Below, in pieces: positions 32,476 to 44,299 of a DNA stretch of 64,000 nucleotides. The first letter of the stretch is position 1. Every line of letters begins with the position of its first letter. Location: the NCBI GenBank assembly GCA_900169235.1, contig FWCC01000361.1, positions 1 to 64,000 of the forward strand, given 5' to 3'. The notes beneath the pieces were generated by a model. It was not told the DNA's origin and did no database searches. It worked only from the letters and a program-made list of their open reading frames with translations. The translations under genes and the position numbers were made by a program. The stretch is from Zarea fungicola (lineage: Eukaryota; Ascomycota; Sordariomycetes; Hypocreales; Cordycipitaceae).

Positions 32476-34726
32476 ATGGACACCAGCAGGTTTACCAAAC
32501 CACCACAGCCACCACCGCTCTTCAACGGTACAGCCGAATCTATCCTCGCCACGATCAAAGGTGACTTTGCCCGCCACCGTGCGATCCTGGACAAGATCGT
32601 CGCCACCGTCACGCCAGGCACAGCCACCTTTCAATCAGTGCTGCGACCCATCCTCCTCAGTGAGAACGAGACCGATACCAGAAAGTGGGTGAATGGGTTC
32701 TACCAGCTTGCATCGCCCGATGCCGACCTTCGGGATGCCTCGCGCGAAGCAGAAGAGCTAATTGATGAATTCGACATTGAGTGCAACACACGCGAGGACC
32801 TGTTTGCACTCATTGACGCGGCTCATGCCACACGGCACAGTCAAGGGCTAGATGGGGAGAGCCTGCATTTGCTAGAGAAGGAATGGCGGCGAAACGTGCG
32901 CAATGGGCTCTTGCTGCCGCCCGGACCCGACAGGGACCGCTTCAGGGAGGCACAAAAGGAAATCAGTCATCTCTGCCTAGCAGCGCAAAAGGTTCTCGAT
33001 GAGGATACCGATGGTGTTTGGTTTGCACCCGAAGAGCTTGAAGGCGTACCAGAGGACGACATTGAAGTGGATGCGCTAGAAAGAGGTACAAGGGAGTGTG
33101 AGGGCAAAGTCAAGGTGACTTTCAAATACGACCATTTGGTCCCGCTGTATAAGTATGCTATCCATGAGGCAACAAGGCGAACTTATATGATTGCAGTGGT
33201 TAACAGGGTAAGAGCAACATCACTGATGACTTGTGAATATTTGAACTTGCGCTAAAGCGACGACAGGCCAACAAAAATGCGCCTCTGTTCCAGAAGATTA
33301 TCGAGTTGCGCGACGAAGCAGCAAGGCTGGTTGGTTTCAAAAACCACGCCGCATTTAAAATCAGCAGTCGCATGGCCAAGACACCAGAGACCGTCTATTC
33401 CATGTTGCACAGCATCAAGGAACTTACCGGAGATGGAGTCAAGAACGACATTGCCACTCTGCTAGAGTATAAGAAAAAAGATTGCGAGGAGCGAGGCGCA
33501 GCCTTTGACGGAAAGCTGTACTTTTGGGATAAGCTCTTTTACAGCCGCGTGCGTCGGAGCAAGGAGTTCAACGTCGACGAAGTCGCCGTCTCGCAGTATT
33601 TTCCCGCAGAGTCCACATTCAATGCCATGCTCACGGTCTTTGAGGAACTCTTCGGGTTCGTCTTTGTGCCACTCACAGAGGCCGATCGTGCCAGAATCAG
33701 TCCGACGGCGAAATCAGAGGATATTGCGTGGCACCCAGACGCCACCATCTACACAGTCTGGGATGATGCTGTTGACGACGGAGAAGCCGGGGGTGGATTC
33801 CGCGGCTACTTATATCTAGACTTGCAGTCGCGCGACAACAAGTACAGCCACGACGCCTGCTTTACGCTGCAATCCGGCTTCCAGCATCCAAGTGAAGGGG
33901 GCAGGGGGGGCTATGACGAAGAATTCTACCCGTCGACTGTTCTCCTCTGCAACCTACCCAAGCCCAGTGCCGCGAAACCCGCCCTCTTGAAGCATGACGA
34001 CGTGGTCACCATTTTCCATGAACTCGGCCATGCCATCCACACGCTGGCCACCAAGTCGAGATATGCGCGCGCACGCGATGTCGAGGATGATTTTCTGGAA
34101 GCACCGTCGCAGATGCTCGAGAACTGGTGCTGGACGGCGAGTGTGCTTCGCCGGTTGTCCGGACGGTGGGATACGGGTGAGCCCATCCCAGAGGACATGG
34201 TGGCGCGACTGGTGGCCGCCAAGAACATGAATGCAGCGCTGGCGGCGCGTGATGCCGTGCACACGGCCATGTTTGACATGGTGGTGCATTCGGGCAAGTC
34301 GCGGGAACATGTCCAGGCGATGAATTGCAGCAGAATTTGGAATGAGATGCGAACAGAGCTGACTGGTCTTCACGGGCCAGAGGAGTTGGGAATGTAAGTT
34401 TTTTGCAAGAAGCATGAAGGAGTGTGATAAATAGTAACTAATAAGGGTGTGAAAATAGGGAATGGGGTAATGCACATCTCATTACTGATCATTTCATCAC
34501 GGGTTACGATGCAGGGTACTACGGATATCTCTTTTCAGAAGTCTTCTCAGCCGACATGTTTTATGCCGCCTTTAAGGACGACCCAATGAACAAGGCGCAG
34601 GGGCGGAGATATCGGCGGATTATTCTGGAGCGTGGCGGTACGATGGATGAGATGCAGTACCTGGCGGAATTTCTTGACCGTGCACCAAATCCAAAAGCTT
34701 TCTTCCAAGATCGGGGTTTGGTGTAA
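32476..34726 (+). CDS. M3 family metallopeptidase (thimet oligopeptidase / saccharolysin type)
   Basis: Three exons (introns 33208-33266 and 34394-34458) encode 708 residues. The zinc-binding motif HELGH is at residues 495-499, with the downstream glutamate region DDFLEAPSQMLENW that supplies the third zinc ligand. GYDAGYYGYLFSEVFSADMF is the conserved substrate-loop region of the family. Length and motif position match cytosolic thimet oligopeptidases, which trim short peptides. No targeting signal is seen from ATG 32476; the open frame upstream lacks a better start. A paralogue lies at 51993-54391. Confidence 0.95.
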
Positions 34727-36472
34727 GTGTAAGTGTCATATAAGGCCATTTTTCTTGCCCACATTTTGTTACTTACCAGGTAGGCTTTCCGGCATTGGTC
34801 AAAAATACTCCGTATTAATCTTCTCAATCGATGCGGGCTGAATTAGAAAGAAAAACAGGCTATTTCATATAACTAGTAGGGGTCCTTTTCCGTACATTAG
34901 TTTCCACGGCAGTTCGCCAGCATCATTGTTGATGAACGAGCCATGTGGACCATGTAAGCCAGCATATGTCGCCGGATCGTCATTCAAGTGAATTGCCGTT
35001 CTATAGAAATGTTAGTCATAATATTTATGCACTTATGTGCGGCGCACGCAGGATGCGACTTGGCAAATATCTCACAATGCCATTGTCGATGGTCCGCCTC
35101 ACCGTACCCATCACATGCTAGTGTCGGAACCATGTGTCGGCCATAAGAGGTGGTGTGTGGCTTGCAGGAAACTACCATGCCCGATATTACTAGAGGAAGC
35201 GTCACAGGGGCACAAGCGAATGAGTCTCGTCATGCACAAGAGGCGCATCATCTCATCCGTATTCGTATTTCTTGTCAAGTTGATAAACTCTTGGCGATTT
35301 TCTGATTCTTTTCGTTCTTTTCGTTCTTTTCATCGAAGTCTCATTCTCCTTTTTCTTCCATCTTCTTGTGCCATTTCAGAAAACTGGGGGAAAGTAAAGT
35401 GCATCCGATACGCGACACTCAAAAGGACAGTAGTGTTGACCAATAAAACGGCAAAGATGTGAAGCATAGCCCGTCCTTCAGCCTAGGGGGCCATCTGCTG
35501 GCCCAGTCAGGGCTCGTGCCTGTTCAAAGATTGGTCGCAGGGATGTAGCGCCACCGCCGACCGGTGCGGAGAGGGCGGGGACCAATTTAGAAAAAGCAAA
35601 GGGTACTCAGCAAGTCAGCTTTCTCGCAAGATCGATAATCATTTTGCAGTGTGGCGAGATCTCTGCTCAACACGGTAGGTCACCGAGATACCCCTTTCTA
35701 TGTGGTGTTCTTAAGTCCATTTGTAGGTAACTATAGCAGAGTTGGGCTTCCCGCGCCTCCTGGTGACTGATAGTTGACTGAAGTCTTACTCGAAGCACGG
35801 TCCTGATTTTGGTGTCACCATCAACGGCCGCCATTGGAAAAGATGACAAAACTCTCTATCTCAGGAAATACATGCCTGCCACTGCAACGGCCACTCACAG
35901 CTTACTGCCCAAAAAAAGACGGTATTGTCTTCTGACGGACTGAACTCGGTATCACTTGATCCTCAACCCTCCAACGGACCCGCCGAATGGGACATTTCGT
36001 GGCGCTGGCGGCCCTTTTAGCGTGTGTGCTCTGCACCCACCAGTCACGCTTCAGGAAGCGTCCGACATTCGACGCAGACCTTTCTGGCGCTATAACGGCT
36101 CGGTTGACCAGTCTATTAAGCTGCAGGGTTCAGCGAATCCCATTGGGAGAACGTCGCATCGCATGGCGACATGCCCGGTGCGCTCGGCGCCGGTGCACCT
36201 GCCAAATTAGTCTTTAATAAAATTGATTTTGGCTCCTGTTCGTTCATGCGACAATGTCAGCCCCATGGCGGCTGGTTGGCTGGCTGGCTGGCTGGGCAGA
36301 CTTGTCTTACGATACAGCCCTTGTCGAGTGTTTTCTTCTTTTGGGGGCCATGTGATGGATGATATGAGCTGTGCGCTGTCTATATAAATGGATTCCCCGG
36401 GTACACGATTGGATTCAACCGATGTTTTCTGCTTCTGGTTAATTGCTGTTTAACTACACATAGATCCTCACC
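34727..36472. other. Intergenic
   Basis: About 1.75 kb. A (ggct)n run at 36272-36295 and a TATATAAA at 36381-36388 are present. A small frame at 35987-36217 starts with a signal-peptide-like stretch but has no supported continuation. Confidence 0.5.
36381..36388 (+). promoter_or_regulatory. TATA box of the PLC-like gene
   Basis: TATATAAA 85-92 nt before the ATG at 36473, a near-consensus core promoter. Confidence 0.6.
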
Positions 36473-38320
36473 ATGAGACACTTTGCTCTGTCGGCGCTTG
36501 TCGCCAGCCTTTCAGCCTTTGCCATCGTCAGTGGTGAACAAGACCTCACAGCAAGAGACAACACGTGCAGGACATCGGATAGAACCTACAGCTCCGAGGT
36601 GCCCCGTGCCGGCAGCTACCAGCCATGGAGTCTTATTCCGTTTGAGAAGATTGGCTTCCCTGCGAAGCAATATGTCACCATTGTCAACTTGACGCCGCAC
36701 CGTTTTGTTCTGAACAAGGGTGCCACACATTCATACCAGATGGACATTTTCGACTGGGACGATATTCCTCCGGGCCGCTCACGCCAGAATGTCGCCAAGT
36801 ACACAGCCAAGGCCGGCAAAAACGCCGTCGACGACAATGGCGAGGCGTACTATTCCATCCAGGGAACAAGCAAGAAGTTCATGGTCCGCAAGACCACTCA
36901 CATTCCCGACGACTACCCGCGTCGCACTGTCTTTGATCTGAGCGGCATGGGTCTCGGTCAGCGTGAATACTCTGACCCGGGCAAGGAATCCTCCGTCACA
37001 CTCGTCATCACTGGCAGCGACTCGTACGGTTTCACCGCGTCTCTGCGCCACGGGCCGGGCAACTGGATGAAGAGCATCTACAACGTCATCAAGGACCGTC
37101 AGGTGCAGCACCTGTTTATGCCTGGCACGCACGACGCTGGAATGAGCCGAATCAGCGGAAGTATTACGTCTCTCGGCACCGAGCAAAATACGCAGACGCA
37201 GGGTATCAGCATCTACGACCAGCTGCGGGCCGGCTCTCGCTTGTTTGACCTCCGCGTGGGCACGGTTCACAACGTTGAAAACACCAACAGCTACAGCTAC
37301 TGGACGCTTCATGTGAACAATGAAAGTGCTGATGTGGCCATTGGTAACTCGGGTGAGTCCCTCGACGATGTCATTCGGGAAGTCAACCAGTTCACGGCGG
37401 AGAACCCTGGCGAGATTGTCTTCTTCCGCGTCCGCTACCTGATTGGCATCCGAAAAGTACCCAGCTTCGGCCCCATCTACTGGACCCCCGCCATCATGAA
37501 TGAGTTTTTTGGCAAGCTCAGGGGCATCAACAACCGCTGTGGCAATCTAGACACCTCCACTGCCTTTGGCAAGCAAAAGGCGTCGTACTTTATGGATCAA
37601 AACGGCGGCAAGGGCTGCGTGCTCTTCCTCCTCGATCCTTCCAATATCCAGGCCGGCGTGCCCCGCGACTCGGTTAGCGACGGCATCTACCAAACCCAGA
37701 TGCTCCCTGTGTGGGACAACTGGTCGAGCCTGCCCGACACGGCCAAGGTCGCCAATGACCAGACGACAAAATGGAAGACGGTAGGGCGCAGCGGTAGCTT
37801 CAACAATGACCAGTTCCTGATTGCTCAATGGATCATCAGCGCCGATCCCATCACGACGACGGCTCTCACGATTGAGGAGATGGCGATCCAGCCTACGAAT
37901 CCTGCCTTGTATTGGATGGGGTTGAACAATATGAGCCCAGAGGTATTCCCGACTGTCCTGCTTATTGATTACATTGGTGTTGTTGTCGATGAACGCCACA
38001 GCTGGGACCAGCTCAGCGCCGAGCTGTACACGCTGGCTATCGGTATGAACCTGTACATGATTAGCGAGAACTGTGACATTAGCACTCAGCGATCGCCATT
38101 GCTGCCCCAGTCCCAGGCCATGTTGTTTAGCATAGAATCTGGCTCCAAACCCAAGCAAGCGACACCAGTCTGGAATGGTATCATATATGAGAACGGAACG
38201 GTCGTTGATCATCCCATCAACGGCACACATCTCGGTCGGGTTGAGATTCTCAAGAGCGGTACGGTGTTTTTGAACGGAACAGTGGTAATTAACGACAGGA
38301 AAAACCCAGGGTTTGCCTAG
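36473..38320 (+). CDS. Secreted PLC-like phosphodiesterase (PI-PLC X-domain fold)
   Basis: A single exon of 615 residues starts with a signal peptide (MRHFALSALVASLSAFAIVSG). An N-terminal beta-rich domain (about 45-200) precedes the TIM-barrel PLC-X region. That region shows FMPGTHDAGM (catalytic His220), then SIYDQLRAGSRLFDLRVG with the conserved Arg/Asp, the second His280 in LHVNN, and EIVFFRVRY. These match bacterial-type phosphatidylinositol-specific phospholipases and related phosphodiesterases. The C-terminus carries several N-glycosylation sequons and no GPI signal. The substrate (phosphoinositide, GPI or another phosphodiester) is not determined by sequence. Confidence 0.85.
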   Translation: MRHFALSALVASLSAFAIVSGEQDLTARDNTCRTSDRTYSSEVPRAGSYQPWSLIPFEKIGFPAKQYVTIVNLTPHRFVLNKGATHSYQMDIFDWDDIPPGRSRQNVAKYTAKAGKNAVDDNGEAYYSIQGTSKKFMVRKTTHIPDDYPRRTVFDLSGMGLGQREYSDPGKESSVTLVITGSDSYGFTASLRHGPGNWMKSIYNVIKDRQVQHLFMPGTHDAGMSRISGSITSLGTEQNTQTQGISIYDQLRAGSRLFDLRVGTVHNVENTNSYSYWTLHVNNESADVAIGNSGESLDDVIREVNQFTAENPGEIVFFRVRYLIGIRKVPSFGPIYWTPAIMNEFFGKLRGINNRCGNLDTSTAFGKQKASYFMDQNGGKGCVLFLLDPSNIQAGVPRDSVSDGIYQTQMLPVWDNWSSLPDTAKVANDQTTKWKTVGRSGSFNNDQFLIAQWIISADPITTTALTIEEMAIQPTNPALYWMGLNNMSPEVFPTVLLIDYIGVVVDERHSWDQLSAELYTLAIGMNLYMISENCDISTQRSPLLPQSQAMLFSIESGSKPKQATPVWNGIIYENGTVVDHPINGTHLGRVEILKSGTVFLNGTVVINDRKNPGFA

Positions 38321-38587
38321 ATGTAATGACGTCGTTTTTTTTTAAATTTTGTATATATTGATGGAATAGATGTGCATATCATGAACAAATATCGCCGTGG
38401 CAGGCCATGGCCGAAAATAGCGAGCAATTCTAGTGTTTAATATTGCAGCCTGCGGGCGAAATGTTTTTTTGGAAGGGTTGAAAGGGTGTCTAAAGTGTTT
38501 GATTCAGTGGATGATGTGAATGTTGAGCAAGAGGATCATGCAACGATGTCGGCGGAACCGGAGATTGACGGAAGCTGCAGAGCTGTC

Positions 38588-39531
38588 TTATTTGGGAACG
38601 CCTAGTTGGCTAAGCAGGTGGCAGAGTCCCTGATTTGTCCAGTTGTCAATGTCGTCTTGTGATGATACAGCTATGTATCCCAGCATACCCGTAGCATTAG
38701 CTCCAGACTCGTTTCGCACAGAGGGCCTCCGCCGAGGAATCACGACAATCCACCTCGATGTCAGTATGACGTTGTGAGAGCAGGCTGCTCCAGGGAAATT
38801 GTCGCTCTCGCAATCTTGAGCTGACTTTATAGCTGCTGATGCCTGTTTCAGGAGCTTTTCGTAAGTCTCAACGACTTCATCAACTGCTGTCGAGCGAGGG
38901 TCAGGGAAACGCATGTGAAACCATTGGTACGGGACATTTGGTTCTTTTTCATCGCTAAAATCAAGAAATGAGGCAAAGGTATTGTCGGGCATTGGCATCA
39001 ATTGCATATGCTTATGCAGTCGGCTGTATCCGGCTCCCTTGCCGCAATTATAGAAAATAGCATAATTTTCGTCAATGCAGCCGGACAGGAGACTCCAGGC
39101 GGCGGTGAGATCTGTCTTGTTGAGGGGTTCGTACTGTCGGCAGTAGCCATCCTGGGTCAGAAGCAGGTAATGTGGCCTTGCATAGCAAAATTTGTTGGCG
39201 ACAAGGATGTGAGAGCCGGCAATCTCGCCCACTTGATAGCCATTCGTGTCAATGTCGCTCCCTGGGCGGACCTTTTTCTCGATAAGCTCCTTGGACTGGA
39301 TGCCGGCTGTTGCAGCTGTCGGTTTCTTGGCGAGAGCGGCAGTCACGACAAATTGGAACTAGGTCGGGATTAGAATAATGACCCTGGAGGACATTCGAAG
39401 GCGAAATTGAACTCATGACGTACATTGAGGCCATTTTCCTGCCAGTGAATTACCGTCTGTTTGTCATCGTACAAGACCATGCCATTGCGAATTAGCTGAT
39501 CAAATTCTACAAGTAACCGTGTTTGATCCAT
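38588..39531 (-). CDS. Diadenosine tetraphosphate phosphorylase (ATP adenylyltransferase, APA1/APA2-like)
   Basis: Exon 1 starts at ATG 39531 (MDQTRLLVEFDQLIRNG). An intron at 39423-39359 (GTACGT to CCTAG) leads to exon 2, giving 292 residues. The HIT-superfamily active site H151-x-H153-x-Q155 lies in SRLHKHMQLMPMP. FQFVVTAALAKKP at the junction and SHILVANKFCYARPHYLLLT follow the APA family. Length is near that of yeast APA1/2 (about 320). The enzyme breaks down Ap4A to ATP and ADP in nucleotide homeostasis. The family is secure; yeast has two genes and this cannot be assigned to either. Confidence 0.92.
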
Positions 39532-40950
39532 GATTCCTTGGAGGCCAATTAGGTTCTTCTGGGGTTAGACAGTCATGCTATAAGCTCAACGCTACACATC
39601 TACGCCAGTGCCAGAAGGCAAGTTGTTGATGCACTGCCATCATGGCAAACTGGCAGCCTGGTAACTTGCTTACGTCAACGTTATCTCCGACGCTCGGCGT
39701 TTGTTGTTGGGAGGATGGTAATTAGAAAAGGGGCCAGGCTCAAGTTTATGATGAAAACATTATCATGCAAGTATCCCTTTGGCAGGCCAAATGCTCAATT
39801 GTTATCTCGCATTTTTTTCGTGTTTGGTTCCGCAACCGGCTGACTTGGTTGTAAGAACGCCGTTACAAAGTCACAGGGCAAAGGCAAACAGCCGCAACGC
39901 TGTGGCTGCTCGAGAAGCACCTCTCCTGCACCCCCACCACCGTCAAGTCAAGTTGGCCGACATGCACACACCACAGTGGCACCGCCAAGAAATGTTCTGA
40001 TTAGGCATCAGACAATGGACAGAATGGTATCATATTTTGCGTTTTTTTTTTTCTCACATTTCCATAAACTGACGGTTTTGCAAGCGTGCGGCATAGATTT
40101 GAGTTTGGCGATATCGATCAACTCCCAAGTCCTTCCGATGGACAAACATTACTATGCACGCTACTCATCGCGAGGGCCATGCACAGCTGAAAAATCGGTA
40201 CTTGTATGACCTCACCACCCGGCACTGGAGCACTGTCCAAGCGAGCATCAGCCACCCATTTTTCCCAATTTCCGGGCCCCGGCAATCTGCCAGAGTGGCC
40301 CACACACGAGCTTCCCGTGGCCGAGCTCTGCTCAGTGGAGGGGCGGACGGTCAATGACATCAAAACCTTGAAGCTAAACCAAAGCTACGGAACAAGCAGC
40401 CACTCACCGAGCTTGCGCACTGTTGATCCTCTAGAGATGGAGAGGGAGAGAAGCAAGTTAGGGAGAGGCACCAAGGCCAACCCCTCCCAAGAATCTCTCG
40501 CGTCAAATACATGGGGACTGAGAAAAAACATCACCAGTACAAAGCTGCACGCCAAGCTACCAAGACCTCTTTTTGCAAGCGCTAATCCCAGTAGCCCCAA
40601 ATTGATTTGTGCGGCGTGCGCCCAGCAACAGCTTGACAAGTCACCATCCTGAGACCCGACTGCTTGGCATTCCAGCACCGCCTGTTTGCCCAGCGCTACC
40701 TGCCTCTGGTACCTCCCGCGTTGCTTCTGTTTTCCTCTCTCACCATACTTTTCTTTTCAAGCACTTTTGTTCATTTTTTTCTTTGTCGTTTATCTTGTAA
40801 CCACATTCATTATACACACCAGCACGCAGGCGCTCGGTGAAATTGGGCCTATCGACTTTCCGATCGGTTATTTTCAGCACATCCACCTGGATCGAGACAC
40901 TACCCTTGTACGTTTTTCGCGACGCAACAAAACGCATCCCAGCCGCAGTC
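39532..40950. other. Intergenic, divergent promoters
   Basis: About 1.4 kb between the Ap4A phosphorylase gene and PNS1. Pyrimidine-rich tracts at 40720-40800 fit a PNS1 leader. A 447-nt frame at 40206-40652 has no supporting features. Confidence 0.5.
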
Positions 40951-42781
40951 ATGAATGACGATCGCGTGCCGCTTCAACCGTATGGTCAGCAGCAACAGCA
41001 GTATGGTCAACAGCAATATGGTCAACAACAATACGGCCAGCAGCAGTACGGCCAGCAGCAGTACGGCCAGCAGCAGTACGGCCAGCAGCAGGGACAATGG
41101 CAACAGCCGCCACCACAGAATGGGAGTGGCTATGACCAGAACGGCTATAATCAAGGCGGCGGTTACAACTACAACGCCCCTCCACCATACAGCTATAACC
41201 CGCCACAGAGCAATGACGAAAAGTATGGTTTCAATCAGGCATTCAAGATAGAAAAGCCAAAATACAACGACTTGTGGGCTGGTATCCTCGTACGTCCATG
41301 TTCCAGTTTTGAGTGTCGGCGAAACAACTGTCAGGTTGAAACCTGCAACGCTAACTTGTACCTCCTCGACTTCTAGCTCCTCCTCGTTTTTGCTGGCTTT
41401 GTCGCCATCTCTGTCATATCCCTTCGCGGTTACGCCTCTGGCAACCACGGCAAAGGCATCTATGACAGCAATAACTTTTCCATCAACAGCAACACCCTAA
41501 TCCTCTTCGCCTGCGTACTCGGTTCTGCCTTTGTACTCTCGATCGCCTACGTCGGCCTTGCGCGCACGTTCCCCAAGGTCTTCATCTGGGTCACTGGCAT
41601 TCTCAACCTTGTCCTTGCCTTTGGCACCGCCATTTACTATCTATACAAAAAGTACTACTCGGCCGGCATCGTCTTTCTCATCTTTGCCGTCTTTACCGCG
41701 TTTGCATTCTGGACATGGATCCCTCGCATTCCCTTCTCGGCCCTCATGCTTCGTACCAGTATTGACGTCAGCAAAAGGTACGGCCACGTCTACATTGTCA
41801 GTCTCATCGGCGGTCTGCTGGCTACGGCCCTCGGCGCATGGTTCTCTGCTACCATGGTGGGCATCTACGTCCGCTGGCAGCCGTCGGCCAACAACCCGCA
41901 CTGTGGCCCCAATGGTTCCAACTGTGGCCAGGGCACAGTCATTGGCCTGATTGTCTTTGTCACATTTGCCATGTACTGGATTACAGAGTGGCTCAAAAAC
42001 ACCATCCACACCATCATCTGCGGTGTCTACGGAGCATGGTACTTTGCTGTTCACAACTTCCCCAAGGACGCCACCCGCAGCTCCGCCAAGCGCGCACTCA
42101 CCTACAGCTTCGGCTCCATTGCCCTCGGCAGCTTGATTGTCGCCATTATCCAGTTCCTGCGCCAGCTCTGCTCGGTTGCTAAGCAGCAGTCGGCCGACGA
42201 TGGCGGCATTGGTGGCTTCATTGGCATGGCCTTTTTCTGCATCCTCCAGTGCTTGTTGGGAATGATTGAGTGGGCTGTTGAGTTCATCAACCGATATGCC
42301 TACGCTCACATTGCGCTGTATGGAAAGAAGTATTTTGACGCCGCCAAGGACACCTGGAAGATGATCAAGGACCGTGGTATTGACGCGCTCGTCAATGTGA
42401 GCTTTGCCCATTTTGCCATGCTTTGCTATTTGGAAAGAGCTTTGCTAACTCGTGATGTAGGAATGTCTTATTGGACCCGTCCTTTCCTTTGGAGCCTTGG
42501 CCGTCGGCTACGCTTGCACCCTGCTCGCCTACATCTACCTCGAGGTTACCAAACCCGCCTACAACAAGGGAGGCGGCTTCACCCCCGTCATCTTGGCGTT
42601 TGCGTTCCTCATTGGATTCCAGATTGCCAATATTTTTACGACACCCATCTCTAGCGGTATCGAGACGATTTTTGTCGCCGCCGGTTGGGATCCCCAGGTC
42701 ATGATCCGCGATCACCCGGAACTTTACCATGAGATGGTTAGCCTGTATTCCAAGGTCCAGGAGGTCATCTACGACCGATAG
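40951..42781 (+). CDS. PNS1: Choline-transporter-like protein PNS1
   Basis: Three exons (introns 41290-41376 and 42397-42460) encode 559 residues. The cytoplasmic N-terminus is Gln/Tyr-rich, with about seven YGQQQ units (40984-41091), followed by a Pro/Asn/Tyr-rich linker. The rest is a multispan CTL/SLC44 core of about ten helices. Family motifs include PKYNDLWAGIL before the first helix, SIDVSKRYGHVYIV, CGVYGAWYF in the conserved centre, and AYAHIALYGKKYFDAAKDTW near the end. PNS1 sits in the plasma membrane. Its transported substrate in fungi is not settled, since yeast PNS1 is not needed for choline uptake. The length matches fungal orthologues. Confidence 0.95.
40984..41091 (+). repeat. 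In-gene minisatellite coding YGQQQ
   Basis: 15-nt unit (tacggccagcagcag and variants) repeated about seven times; later units are nearly identical, which suggests recent expansion. Confidence 0.85.
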
Positions 42782-43574
42782 ATGCTCCACGGCGAAAGAA
42801 AGTCTGAAAACGTTGCGAGGAGAGTAGATGATGTGTCTGGTCTGGGTTTGAATAGAGTGCGAGATTCTTTCGCCTTTTTTTTTTTTTGTCGTCTTTCAGT
42901 TGGAAAATTGTGTGGATTAAAATACCCCTCTTTGGAGGTTTGAACGAGTGGTTTTATAGTCGCTTAAAGCTCTTTTCGCGCTGTTTTTCAGCGACTAATA
43001 CAGTAGTAGAAATTATAATTATGATTTTCTTTCCTGAAGTACGGTATTTGCTAGGTGGCTGTGTTTCGGTAAGAGGACAGGGACTCTGGAGCGACACTCC
43101 CTGGCAAGTATGATGTTGACGTGCGAGTTGCTCATGGTCACAGACAACACCGCCATTAGCAAGGAACTTGATTAAATGAACCGAACAGAGTATAAAAAGT
43201 GAACAAGAAGAGTGAAATTGAAGTATTTGAATTTGAATTTTCCTTGTTCAAATCGCGCAATGCCGAATTCCAAATGTCCGATGTTAATGTAGGGTAGCCC
43301 GCCGACGTCTGGAGAGAAGTGTACAATGGGGCACACAAAACGCACACAAAACACCAAGAAAAATCTTTTCACCAACCAACTTCAACTGCTGGTCATGACT
43401 TCACTGAAGCCTCCTCGCAACTTGTAGGCACCAATACTTCGACATGGAGCCATGTATAAAACTCCACTATCAGAGAAAAAACATGTTAGGACCCATATCT
43501 AGCCTTGCCACCTTTATAAGAGCAAATAACTCGGCCAGGTCTCCATCGAAAAAGGGTCCCATTCGGACCCTTTG
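42782..43574. other. Intergenic
   Basis: 3' region of PNS1 and upstream flank of the tRNA cluster. A T-rich stretch is at 42868-42885. No gene recognised. Confidence 0.5.
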
Positions 43575-43676
43575 GGCAAGATGGCCGAGTATGGTTATGG
43601 CGCCAGGTTAAGGTCACCTTAACACCTCAATTTCCTGGTGGAGCAATCCTCCTGGGTTCAAATCCCAGTCTTGTCA
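43575..43676 (+). tRNA. tRNA-Leu (anticodon AAG), with intron
   Basis: Acceptor stem GGCAAGA pairs with TCTTGTC, with discriminator A. D stem is GCC/GGC, anticodon stem CCAGG/CCTGG, loop TTAAGG-T with anticodon AAG. A 19-nt intron follows position 37; its CCTTAA can pair with the anticodon loop. The long variable arm marks class II, and the T arm is CTGGG-TTCAAAT-CCCAG. Internal A and B boxes are intact. Confidence 0.93.
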
Positions 43677-43766
43677 TATTATTTTTGCAGTTTTCCTCTA
43701 TTTTCACGTCTTTCTCCGTCTGATACCTGTATAATGTAGTTTGTGTCGGCCGGTTCAACATCCAAC

Positions 43767-43868
43767 GGCAAGATGGCCGAGTATGGTTATGGCGCCAGGT
43801 TAAGGTTACCTTAACACTTTAACTTCCTGGTGGAGCAATCCTCCTGGGTTCAAATCCCAGTCTTGTCA
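43767..43868 (+). tRNA. tRNA-Leu (anticodon AAG), with intron
   Basis: Near-identical to the copy at 43575, including the anticodon AAG and both pairing stems. The intron differs at a few positions (ttaccttaacactttaact-like). Confidence 0.93.
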
Positions 43869-43988
43869 ATGATTCATTTCTTTTTGCTTGTTTCTCCCTT
43901 TTATTCAAATGATATTTTTTTCCCAAACAGGTTGTGGCTGTTGGTGGCTTCTTATAGCACTTTGGCTCCAGGTTGCTCACATCAAACA

Positions 43989-44090
43989 GGCAAGATGGCC
44001 GAGTATGGTTATGGCGCCAGGTTAAGGTTACCTTAACACCTCAACTTCCTGGTGGAGCAATCCTCCTGGGTTCAAATCCCAGTCTTGTCA
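43989..44090 (+). tRNA. tRNA-Leu (anticodon AAG), with intron
   Basis: Third AAG copy with the same mature sequence as its neighbours; differences are confined to the intron. Spacing between copies is about 90-120 bp of unrelated T-rich DNA. Confidence 0.93.
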
Positions 44091-44200
44091 TTGTTTAATT
44101 TTTTGACTCTTTTCTCTCTCTTTCTTTTGCTATAGTTGTTCTGTGGTGTTGGCTTCTTGTATAGACTTTGCTCCGTCCTCCTGGCATCTCAATCAACAAC

Positions 44201-44299
44201 GGCGAGATGGCCGAGTATGGTTCATGGCGCTACGTTCAGGTCTTTAATACTTTAATCGTAGTGGAGCAATCCTCCTGGGTTCAAATCCCAGTCTCGTCA
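44201..44299 (+). tRNA. tRNA-Leu (anticodon CAG), with intron
   Basis: Same D-arm start, variable arm and T arm as the three upstream copies, but acceptor stem GGCGAGA/TCTCGTC, anticodon stem CTACG/CGTAG and loop TTCAGG, giving anticodon CAG. The intron is shorter (about 15 nt). All substitutions in stems are compensated, so the gene looks functional. Confidence 0.92.

Noticed and set aside
35987..36217. Frame starting MGHFVALAALLACVLC, like a signal peptide
   Set aside because: The rest is Arg-rich and compositionally unlike a secreted protein; no splice continuation was found.
40206..40652. 148-codon frame between the Ap4A phosphorylase gene and PNS1
   Set aside because: Low-complexity Ser/Pro/Arg content, no start context, no motifs; likely promoter DNA.
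43575..44299. Regularly spaced ~100-nt direct repeats resembling a repeat array or CRISPR
   Set aside because: The repeats fold as class II tRNAs with A and B boxes, and the spacers are unrelated T-rich DNA; CRISPR arrays do not occur in fungal nuclear genomes.
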